The notes under the pieces were generated by a model, which made no database searches, had not been told where the DNA came from, and saw only the letters and a list, made by a program, of their open reading frames with translations. From assembly GCA_023398615.1 (NCBI GenBank), contig JAEWSD010000267.1, positions 1 through 15,943 on the forward strand: DNA of 15,943 nucleotides, read 5' to 3'. Both the position numbers and the translations under genes were made by a program. Positions within the stretch are counted from its first letter, which is position 1. Each line of letters starts with the position of its first letter. Positions 6,751 through 13,289 of the stretch are shown one piece after another. Origin of the DNA: Bacillota bacterium. Its GTDB lineage: Bacteria; Bacillota; Clostridia; Lachnospirales; Lachnospiraceae.

Positions 6751-7743
6751 ATGAAATTCTTAAGGAAAACATTTATTCTGGTACTGGTCACCACAATGTT
6801 TTTTATTTCCATGTCATCGGCTGTGAAGTCAGAAGCAGCAGAAATAAGGGATTTCTCCCTGCGTACAATCGAAGACAGCAAATATAGTAAATATCCTTAT
6901 ATTTCCTTTGAAGCCGGTCAAACCTGCGCTTTACCGATTACTATTTCGGATGAAAACACCATGAGTTCGGGTTATCTTAATGGAGATGAAGGGTTTACTT
7001 TTACATCTCAGAATACTTCAATAGTTGCTGTTGATAAAACAAAAGGTATTCTGAAAGGGAAAAAAGCCGGATCAACCTATGTTACCGTAGCGTATCCGGG
7101 TCTGAACAGTATAAAAGTGAAGGTTACTATTATTCCGGAACGCAAAGATAAAGGCTCTCAAAAGGATCACGAAGATGCAGCGGCAATTGATAAGATGTAT
7201 AAGACAAAATTTAAACCGGAAAATTTAATTAGCTACAGGAATAAAGTGTTTAGCCTTAAGAGAAGTTCAATGACAACAAAAGAGCATTTTATGAATATAC
7301 CAAATGAATATAAAATTACGAGCATGAATATTGTGTTGGACCAATATTTAAAGGAACAAAAGGCAATTTACTATAATCTTACTTCACCAAAGGTGTCGGA
7401 TATTATTAAATTAAACGCAAAATCTATGACTGTTAAATTAAGCCGTAAAATTACTGAGGCGGATCTGGTTGCATACGCCAATGCTTACGGAAAGAAATGT
7501 GATACGGCAATGAAAGTAAAAGTCGGCTTGTATATATATACCGGCGATAGTAATCCTTTATCGAAAGACAGCAGGAAGGTTGCACTGGTAAATACCAGTA
7601 TAGGCTTGAATGAGGATACTCTAACTATTAATATCAATAAATTATTAAAAACAAATAAGACATACCGGGTAGGTTTATATTATACTGACTCATATTCTGT
7701 GGATGGTATTATTACTGAAGGGATGGAGTTCACTTATAAATAG
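6751..7743 (+). CDS. Secreted protein with bacterial Ig-like (Big2) domain
   Basis: The 330-residue protein starts with a Sec signal peptide: a basic KFLRK start, a hydrophobic core at about 8-23, and likely cleavage near residue 30 (SEAA). Residues of about 52-128 fit a Big2 Ig-like domain, with FTSQNTSIVAVD, GILKGKKAGSTYVTV and a closing beta-strand. The remaining 200 residues, rich in Lys, Thr and Tyr, match nothing I recognise and look like more beta-rich domains. It lacks an LPXTG anchor and a membrane anchor, so it is probably released or held non-covalently. ATG 6751 follows AAGGAG by 8 bases; the upstream GTG at 6742 overlaps that site. By eye the gene is more AT-rich than its neighbours, so transfer is possible. 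The function may be adhesion or surface binding. Confidence 0.75.
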   Translation: MKFLRKTFILVLVTTMFFISMSSAVKSEAAEIRDFSLRTIEDSKYSKYPYISFEAGQTCALPITISDENTMSSGYLNGDEGFTFTSQNTSIVAVDKTKGILKGKKAGSTYVTVAYPGLNSIKVKVTIIPERKDKGSQKDHEDAAAIDKMYKTKFKPENLISYRNKVFSLKRSSMTTKEHFMNIPNEYKITSMNIVLDQYLKEQKAIYYNLTSPKVSDIIKLNAKSMTVKLSRKITEADLVAYANAYGKKCDTAMKVKVGLYIYTGDSNPLSKDSRKVALVNTSIGLNEDTLTININKLLKTNKTYRVGLYYTDSYSVDGIITEGMEFTYK

Positions 7744-7777
7744 GAATATGTTTCACCCATTCTCCTGATATTTAAGA

Positions 7778-7813
7778 GTCCGCAGGAATCAGCTATTTAC
7801 ATTTCCTGCGGAC
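7778..7813. repeat. Perfect 11-base inverted repeat between genes
   Basis: GTCCGCAGGAA (7778-7788) and TTCCTGCGGAC (7803-7813) form a perfect GC-rich stem with a 14-base loop, 34 bases after the Ig-like protein stop. The plus strand continues with AAAAATTT rather than a T-run, and the minus strand has no T-run after the stem either, so it is not a classic terminator. It may still end transcription or protect the mRNA 3' end. Confidence 0.6.
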
Positions 7814-7833
7814 AAAAATTTGCTGGAAGAAAA

Positions 7834-7862
7834 TTGCCAGACTCCTTTGTCCGATGTATAAT
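7834..7862 (+). promoter_or_regulatory. Sigma-A promoter for the yitT-family gene
   Basis: TTGCCA (7834-7839) and TATAAT (7857-7862) are separated by 17 bases, close to consensus, and transcription should start near 7869. This makes the downstream gene a separate unit from the Ig-like protein gene. Confidence 0.75.
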
Positions 7863-7869
7863 AATGACA

Positions 7870-7905
7870 GGAAACAATCAAACTATTTACTGGATTACAG
7901 TTTCC
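7870..7905 (+). promoter_or_regulatory. Hairpin at the 5' end of the yitT-family mRNA
   Basis: GGAAAC plus AATC (7870-7879) pairs with GATT (7893-7896) and GTTTCC (7900-7905), leaving a 3-base bulge. It begins almost exactly at the predicted transcript start, where hairpins can protect mRNA from decay. Confidence 0.4.
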
Positions 7906-7947
7906 AACGATATTCTCAGACAGTGAAAGGGAAAAGGCGGTGAAAGT

Positions 7948-8820
7948 ATGGAAAAGTATAGCAGAAAATCGAAAACCCTGCATTATTTGCTGATTATTAC
8001 CGGGACCCTGCTGATGGCGGTGTCCGTAAAGGTGGTGTATGAGCCGCTGGAAATGGTAACGGGCGGTGTCAGCGGACTGGCCATTGTGATTAAAAAGATT
8101 ACAGGCTACTGGATAAAAGGAGGGCTGCCGCTCTGGCTGACTAACATATTGCTCAATGTCCCGCTCTTTATCGCCGCGATACTGATATTGGGTAAGAATT
8201 ACCTTAAGAATACCGTGTTTGCTACCGTAAGCTTTACCGTGGCTTTATACATGGTTCCTTCGCTGAATCTGGTATATCAGGATTACCTGCTTGCCGCCGT
8301 CTTCGGAGGAGTAATCGGAGGCGCCGGCCTGGGTCTGGTGTTTATCACCCTGGCTTCGACAGGAGGAACCGACCTGCTTGCCATGCTGATTAACAGGTAT
8401 AAGCCTTACTATTCGATTCCTCAGATTCTTATTGTGATTGACAGCGTGATCGTCCTGGCCGGGGTGGTAAGCTTCGGAATAACGAAGGCGTTGTACGCCG
8501 TCATAGCCGTATATATAACTTCCAAGGTATCGGACGGAATACTGGAAGGCTTGAAATTTGCCAAGACGGCTTATGTCATTTCGGATGCTTATGAGGAGAT
8601 TGCCGACAGCATCATGAAAAAATTAGACCGCGGTGTGACCGGAATTTCGGCCACCGGAATGTATTCCAACCGGGATAAAAAGATGCTTTTCTGTGTGGTT
8701 TCCAAGAAGGAAATCATCGAACTGACGAATATTGTGTCCGAAATTGACCCCAGGGCATTTATCATTGTGAGCGATGTTCGTGAGGTTATGGGGGAGGGTT
8801 TTAGAGAATATAGACAGTAA
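7948..8820 (+). CDS. YitT family membrane protein
   Basis: This 290-residue protein matches the YitT family. The N-terminal half has about five membrane segments (roughly residues 13-35, 60-82, 88-108, 112-136 and 158-190), with the family stretches YEPLEMVTGGVSGLAIVIKK and LASTGGTDLLAMLINRY. A soluble C-terminal DUF2179 domain lies at about 215-285, with KKLDRGVTGISATGMYS and AFIIVSDVREVMGEGF. The biochemical role of the family is not established; a transporter or small-molecule channel with a cytoplasmic sensing domain is usually assumed. A GGCGG ribosome site lies 7 bases before ATG 7948. It has its own promoter and appears to be a single-gene unit. Length is normal for the family. Confidence 0.93.
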   Translation: MEKYSRKSKTLHYLLIITGTLLMAVSVKVVYEPLEMVTGGVSGLAIVIKKITGYWIKGGLPLWLTNILLNVPLFIAAILILGKNYLKNTVFATVSFTVALYMVPSLNLVYQDYLLAAVFGGVIGGAGLGLVFITLASTGGTDLLAMLINRYKPYYSIPQILIVIDSVIVLAGVVSFGITKALYAVIAVYITSKVSDGILEGLKFAKTAYVISDAYEEIADSIMKKLDRGVTGISATGMYSNRDKKMLFCVVSKKEIIELTNIVSEIDPRAFIIVSDVREVMGEGFREYRQ

Positions 8821-8932
8821 ATTTAGCCTAAAGTACGTTAAAAATCGGTAAAAATACTTATTTTATCAGTGAGTATACAAAATAAACAAAAGGGCAAAAA
8901 TTAATTTGTTAAAATGGGATATGGCATAACTA

Positions 8933-8970
8933 GTACTATTGGTGTATCATAAGTCATATAGTAATAGTAC
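8933..8970. repeat. Inverted repeat upstream of ugpC
   Basis: GTACTATT (8933-8940) and AATAGTAC (8963-8970) are perfect 8-base complements with a 22-base spacer that holds a TATAGT box (8957-8962). It could be an operator around the ugpC promoter, or a leader hairpin if transcription starts further upstream, for example at the weak TGGCATAAC extended -10 (8922-8930). No -35 box is convincing here. Confidence 0.4.
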
Positions 8971-9018
8971 AAGGTAGTGTACTCAATAAGATTTACAAAT
9001 TAGGGAGGAAACGAAAAA

Positions 9019-10131
9019 ATGGCTAGTGTAACTTTAAAAAATATTAATAAAACATATCCTAATGGCTTCGTAGCCGTACGTGATTTCAATCTGGAAATAG
9101 CGGATAAGGAGTTCATCATCTTTGTAGGCCCTTCTGGATGCGGTAAGTCGACAACCCTTCGTATGATTGCAGGTTTGGAAGAGATTACGTCCGGAGACTT
9201 ATTGATCGACGACAAATTAATGAATGACGTTGAACCGAAAGACAGGGATATCGCAATGGTATTCCAGAATTACGCTCTTTATCCTCACATGTCCGTTTAT
9301 GATAATATGGCTTTCGGCCTTAAATTAAGAAAAACCCCAAAGGATAAAATTGATAAATTAGTGCATGAGGCAGCTGCAATCCTCGGTATCGAGAGCCTGC
9401 TGGACCGTAAGCCGAAGGCTTTGTCCGGCGGACAGAGACAGCGTGTCGCTATGGGACGTGCCATTGTGCGTAACCCTAAGGTATTCCTTATGGACGAACC
9501 GTTATCCAACCTGGATGCCAAGTTAAGAGTGCAGATGCGTATTGAGATTTCCAAGCTGCATGTTAACCTGAACACTACTTTCATTTATGTAACACATGAT
9601 CAGACCGAGGCTATGACACTTGGTACGAGAATCGTAGTTATGAAGGACGGTGTCATCCAACAGGTTGATACACCTCAGAATCTTTATAGCATGCCTTGTA
9701 ACTTATTTGTTGCCGGATTCATGGGTTCACCTCAAATGAACATGATAGAAGCAAAGGTTGAGAAATCCGGTTCGGATGTTAAACTGGTATTCGGTTCCAA
9801 CTCAATTAAGCTTCCGGAAGCAAAAGGAAAGAAATTAGTCGATGGAGGTTATATTGATAAGACAGTCATCTTCGGTATTCGTCCGGAAGACGTAAAGGAT
9901 GAAGAAATGTTTATCAGCAGTTCACCTGACAGTGTCCTGGAGGCTACCGTAAAAGTATATGAATTATTGGGCGCTGAAGTTAACTTATACTTCACGGTGG
10001 ATGATTTTGATATCACCGCACGTGTTAACCCTCGTACAACCGCAAGACCCGGCGATACTATCAAGATTGCGCTTGACCTTGCCAAGGTCCACATCTTTGA
10101 TAAAGAAACCGAACAAAATATTACTCACTAG
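9019..10131 (+). CDS. ugpC: UgpC/MsmK-type sugar ABC transporter ATP-binding protein
   Basis: The 370-residue ATPase powers carbohydrate import at the inner face of the membrane. It has Walker A GPSGCGKST (37-45), Q-loop Q83, signature LSGGQ (135-139), Walker B VFLMDEP (155-161) and switch H193 in VTHDQ. A C-terminal regulatory region (about 240-370) includes FGIRPEDV, the TOBE-type fold of the MalK/UgpC/MsmK group. No permease or binding-protein gene is nearby. That fits the known habit of MsmK and MsmX in Firmicutes, where one ATPase serves several sugar importers encoded elsewhere. GGGAGG precedes ATG 9019 and a strong terminator follows, so it is a single-gene unit. Which sugars are served cannot be read from this sequence. 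Confidence 0.95.
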   Translation: MASVTLKNINKTYPNGFVAVRDFNLEIADKEFIIFVGPSGCGKSTTLRMIAGLEEITSGDLLIDDKLMNDVEPKDRDIAMVFQNYALYPHMSVYDNMAFGLKLRKTPKDKIDKLVHEAAAILGIESLLDRKPKALSGGQRQRVAMGRAIVRNPKVFLMDEPLSNLDAKLRVQMRIEISKLHVNLNTTFIYVTHDQTEAMTLGTRIVVMKDGVIQQVDTPQNLYSMPCNLFVAGFMGSPQMNMIEAKVEKSGSDVKLVFGSNSIKLPEAKGKKLVDGGYIDKTVIFGIRPEDVKDEEMFISSSPDSVLEATVKVYELLGAEVNLYFTVDDFDITARVNPRTTARPGDTIKIALDLAKVHIFDKETEQNITH

Positions 10132-10151
10132 TCAAATCGTAACAATTTAAT

Positions 10152-10194
10152 AAAAACAGGTAGGAAGTACTATATGTATTTCCTATCTGTTTTT
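10152..10194 (+). terminator. Rho-independent terminator of ugpC
   Basis: Arms 10152-10170 and 10176-10194 pair over about 19 bases, with two G-U pairs and a TATAT loop. The 3' arm ends in TTTTT preceded on the other side by AAAAA, the form of a strong intrinsic terminator that could also work on the other strand. It starts 21 bases after the ugpC stop. Confidence 0.92.
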
Positions 10195-10377
10195 CATTTA
10201 ACAGGCAAGTTCTTCGAACCTTCCAATTCTTGCAGGGATTTCTTCCCGTGGAACAAATCATACTCCGTAGCAGTAACAAATTACTTTTTATATTTAGTTT
10301 TATGAATAAACTAATTGTAAAACTTGTTAATTTGACAGAATTGTACTAATAATATCTTGACAAATGTGTTATTTTAG
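10195..10377. other. AT-rich non-coding gap before the regulator promoter
   Basis: No gene or RNA is recognised in the first half of this gap. The second half has TTGACA boxes at 10332-10337 and 10357-10362, but neither has a good -10 box at 16-18 bases. They may be extra promoter elements or chance matches in AT-rich DNA. Confidence 0.5.
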
Positions 10378-10406
10378 TTTACTTTTGACGAAATTAATGT
10401 TAGAAT
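10378..10406 (+). promoter_or_regulatory. Promoter of the regulator-ftsEX operon
   Basis: TTTACT (10378-10383) and TAGAAT (10401-10406) are 17 bases apart, and TG precedes the -10 with one base between (extended -10). Transcription would start near 10413, about 100 bases before the first gene. It overlaps a TTGACG at 10385-10390. Confidence 0.55.
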
Positions 10407-10436
10407 TAAGTCATGCATAAATAAAAATCAGAAAAA

Positions 10437-10478
10437 GGTGTGAAGAATCCAATTCATTGGATGAATCATTTTCACACC
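10437..10478 (+). promoter_or_regulatory. Two-part hairpin in the operon leader
   Basis: An outer stem GGTGTGAA (10437-10444) with TTCACACC (10471-10478) encloses an inner stem ATCCAA (10447-10452) with TTGGAT (10457-10462) and loop TTCA. It lies between the predicted transcript start and the AAGGAG ribosome site (10499-10504). There is no T-run, so it is not a terminator. It may be a protein-binding or stability element, or a DNA operator. Confidence 0.5.
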
Positions 10479-10512
10479 GGAATATATATTATTAATTGAA
10501 GGAGTGAATGAA

Positions 10513-11601
10513 ATGATTTCAAACCAGATTTTACAAAATACAATTGAAGGTCTGAAAGCAATTACCCGTATTGATATATGCGTGATGGATACGGAAGGCA
10601 AATCTTTGGCGACTACAATAAACAATGTAGAGGAGTATGAGAATGCGGTGCTGGCTTTTGTCGAGTCGCCGGCGGATAGTCAGGTATTGCAGGGCTACCA
10701 GTTCTTTAAGGTGTTTGATGAGCATCAGCTGGAATATGTTGTTTTGGCTAAGGGTGATACGGACGATGTTTATATGGTGGGTAAGATCGTATCCTTCCAG
10801 ATTCAGAATCTTCTGGTTGCTTACAAGGAAAGATATGATAAGGATAACTTTATTAAGAACCTGCTGCTGGATAACCTGCTGCTGGTGGATATCTATAACC
10901 GTGCCAAGAAGCTTCATATTGAAACCGATGTAAGAAGAGTCGTATTCATTATCGAAACCAAGAATGAGAAGGATGTGAATGCTCTGGAAACGGTCAGGGG
11001 ATTATTCTCAGGGAAAACCAAGGATTTTATTACGGCGGTAGACGAAAAGAATATTATTCTGGTGAAGGAGTTAAAGTCAAACGAAACCTATGAGGATATG
11101 AATAAAACCGCCAAGGTTATCCTGGATATGCTGAATACGGAAGCCATGACGAAGGTGCATGTTGCTTACGGTACCATAGTAAATGAGATAAAGGATGTTT
11201 CGAGATCTTACAAGGAAGCTAAGATGGCACTGGATGTCGGCAAGATATTCTACAGCAGCCGTAATGTGGTGGCTTATAATAATCTGGGAATCGGGCGTTT
11301 GATCTATCAGCTTCCGATGCCGTTATGCAAGATGTTTATCAAAGAAATCTTCGAAGGCAAGTCTCCGGATGATTTCGATGAAGAAACCCTATCTACCATC
11401 AATAAGTTTTTTGAGAACAGCCTGAATGTATCGGAGACCTCAAGACAGCTCTATATCCACAGGAATACCCTGGTATACAGGCTGGATAAGCTGCAGAAGA
11501 GTACGAATCTTGACCTTAGGGTTTTCGATGATGCCATTACCTTCAAGATTGCGCTTATGGTAGTAAAATACATGAAATATATGGAAACATTGGAGTATTA
11601 A
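10513..11601 (+). CDS. CdaR/PucR-family transcriptional regulator
   Basis: This 362-residue protein has the CdaR plan. An N-terminal sensor resembles the sugar-diacid recognition domain (about 4-115). The central region (about 140-260) resembles the degenerate GGDEF-like domain of the family, including HVAYGTIVNEIKDVSRSYKEA. A C-terminal PucR-type helix-turn-helix lies at about 300-350, with LNVSETSRQLYIHRNTLVYRL. The ligand is unknown, and sugar-diacid sensing is only a family label. ATG 10513 has AAGGAG 8 bases upstream; a GTG at 10504 overlaps that site. Its stop is one base from the ftsE ATG, so translation is probably coupled, and it heads the division operon. It might autoregulate through the leader palindromes, which is inference. 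Confidence 0.88.
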   Translation: MISNQILQNTIEGLKAITRIDICVMDTEGKSLATTINNVEEYENAVLAFVESPADSQVLQGYQFFKVFDEHQLEYVVLAKGDTDDVYMVGKIVSFQIQNLLVAYKERYDKDNFIKNLLLDNLLLVDIYNRAKKLHIETDVRRVVFIIETKNEKDVNALETVRGLFSGKTKDFITAVDEKNIILVKELKSNETYEDMNKTAKVILDMLNTEAMTKVHVAYGTIVNEIKDVSRSYKEAKMALDVGKIFYSSRNVVAYNNLGIGRLIYQLPMPLCKMFIKEIFEGKSPDDFDEETLSTINKFFENSLNVSETSRQLYIHRNTLVYRLDKLQKSTNLDLRVFDDAITFKIALMVVKYMKYMETLEY

Positions 11602-11602
11602 A

Positions 11603-12340
11603 ATGTCAGTACCTTACGATTTGGAGAAACAGTTGAAAGAAAAGGACGCCCCTGTTATAATATTTGACGGGGTATCAAAAAGCTACCAGAAGGGAACCTC
11701 TGCAATTAACAACATCAGTATGCGAATACACAAGGGTGAGTTTGTGTTTATCGTAGGAAGCAGCGGTTCCGGAAAATCTACCTTGATTAAGCTGATGCTG
11801 AAAGAGATCGAACCGACCAGTGGGAAGGTTTATGTGAACAGCAAGGATTTATCACGGATGAAGCATGGACAGATTGCAAAATTCCGAAGAAATATCGGTG
11901 TCGTGTTTCAGGACTTCCGGTTATTAAAGGACCGTAATGTTTATGAGAATGTTGCTTTTGCACAGAGGGTTATCGAGATGTCTGCAAGTACCATCCGCAG
12001 ACAGGTGCCTGCCATGCTTGCCGTCATGGGGCTGTCGGAAAAGCATAAATCCTTTCCCGGTCAGCTGTCGGGCGGTGAGCAGCAGAGGGTTGCGCTTGCC
12101 AGGGCATTAGTGAATAATCCGGTGCTTCTTCTTGCGGACGAACCGACCGGTAACCTGGATCCGAAGAATTCGTGGGAAATCATGAGACTTCTGGATGAGA
12201 TAAATAAAAGAGGAACTACTGTTGTGGTTGTTACCCATAACAGGGAGATTGTCAATGCAATGCAGAAACGGGTAATTACAATGAACAAAGGCGTTTTAAC
12301 CAGTGATGAACAAAAAGGCAGGTATTCCCATGCGTATTAG
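11603..12340 (+). CDS. ftsE: Cell division ATP-binding protein FtsE
   Basis: The 245-residue ABC ATPase pairs with FtsX at the division site, where ATP hydrolysis drives activation of peptidoglycan hydrolases across the membrane rather than transport. It has Walker A GSSGSGKST (52-60), Q-loop Q103, signature LSGGEQ (155-160), Walker B LLLADEP (175-181) and switch H212 in VTHNRE. FtsE hallmarks include VVFQDFRLLKDRNVYENVAF. An extra 16 residues or so precede the usual start region (IIFDGVSKSY), with the ATG one base after the upstream stop; coupling would explain the missing strong ribosome site. Its end overlaps ftsX by 11 bases. Confidence 0.96.
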   Translation: MSVPYDLEKQLKEKDAPVIIFDGVSKSYQKGTSAINNISMRIHKGEFVFIVGSSGSGKSTLIKLMLKEIEPTSGKVYVNSKDLSRMKHGQIAKFRRNIGVVFQDFRLLKDRNVYENVAFAQRVIEMSASTIRRQVPAMLAVMGLSEKHKSFPGQLSGGEQQRVALARALVNNPVLLLADEPTGNLDPKNSWEIMRLLDEINKRGTTVVVVTHNREIVNAMQKRVITMNKGVLTSDEQKGRYSHAY

Positions 12341-13244
12341 CAGATTTTTTTACAGCTTGAAGCAAGGGGGTAAGAATCTCCGGCGGAACCGGATGTTTTC
12401 TCTTGCCTCAATTGGTACAATTGCAGCTTGTATATTTTTATTTGGAATTTTTTATTTCGTGGTGGCTAATTTTCAATATATGATAAAGACAGCCGAAACT
12501 TCTGTTGGAGTAACGGTTTTTTTTGATAAAGGAGCCAGTGAGGAGCAGATTAAGTCCATTGGTGACAGTATTAAGCTCCGTGCGGAGGTATCTTCCGTAC
12601 GTTACATATCCGCGGAACAGACATGGGAGAATTATAAGAAGAAATATTTAAGCAAGGAGCTTGCGGAAACCTTCGGAAATGACAATCCGCTGGCAGATTC
12701 CGCATCGTATGAGGTATATCTGAATGATGTATCCATGCAGAAGTCTTTGGTTAAATATATAGAAGGCTTGGACGGAGTAAGACAGGTTAATCATTCGGAC
12801 TCGGTTGCGGATACCTTTGATAATTTTAACAGGCTGGTCGGTTATGTTTCCGCCGCCATTATTATTATCCTGTTGGCGGTTGCGGTATTCCTGATCAGTA
12901 ATACCGTAACGATGGGTATAGCAATCCGGAAGGAAGAGATATCGATTATGAAGCTGATCGGGGCAACGGATTCTTTTATCCGTGCACCGTTTATTGTAGA
13001 GGGCATCCTGATAGGAATAGCGGGTGCTTTACTGCCGCTTGGAGGATTATATTTCATTTATCATAAAGTAGTATCATATATTACAGAGAAATACATAAAT
13101 ATATTCCGTGCATTTGAATTTATAAAAACAAAAGATATCTTTGCAACACTTATTCCGATTGCGTTATTCATAGGAATCGGAATCGGCATCATCGGCAGTT
13201 CCGTTACGGTAAGAAGGCATTTGAGACGGAATGAGGCTTCTTAA
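12330..13244 (+). CDS. ftsX: Cell division membrane protein FtsX
   Basis: This 304-residue protein is the membrane half of the FtsEX complex. It has the four-segment FtsX plan: TM1 at about 22-46, a large extracellular domain (about 47-170) that docks the hydrolase partner, then TM2 (171-193), TM3 (222-246) and TM4 (269-293). The stretch FYSLKQGGKNLRRNRMFSLA is characteristic of Firmicute FtsX, as is the cytoplasmic KEEISIMKLIGAT after TM2. I chose ATG 12330, which starts directly at MRISRFF and overlaps ftsE by 11 bases. A longer start at 12303 adds nine residues that merely reuse ftsE sequence. AGGCAGG lies a few bases upstream. The downstream gene encodes the likely extracellular partner. 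Confidence 0.95.
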   Translation: MRISRFFYSLKQGGKNLRRNRMFSLASIGTIAACIFLFGIFYFVVANFQYMIKTAETSVGVTVFFDKGASEEQIKSIGDSIKLRAEVSSVRYISAEQTWENYKKKYLSKELAETFGNDNPLADSASYEVYLNDVSMQKSLVKYIEGLDGVRQVNHSDSVADTFDNFNRLVGYVSAAIIIILLAVAVFLISNTVTMGIAIRKEEISIMKLIGATDSFIRAPFIVEGILIGIAGALLPLGGLYFIYHKVVSYITEKYINIFRAFEFIKTKDIFATLIPIALFIGIGIGIIGSSVTVRRHLRRNEAS

Positions 13245-13267
13245 GAAACCATGAGGTTTTAAGAAGC
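13236..13267 (+). promoter_or_regulatory. Hairpin between ftsX and the M23 peptidase gene
   Basis: GCTTCTTAA and AACC (13236-13244, 13247-13250) pair with GGTT and TTAAGAAGC (13255-13267), leaving a GA bulge and an ATGA loop. That is 13 base pairs across the ftsX stop codon. No T-run follows and the operon continues, so a role in mRNA processing, stability or relative expression is more likely than full termination. Confidence 0.5.
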
Positions 13268-13289
13268 ATGCATATGGGAGAAAACACTG

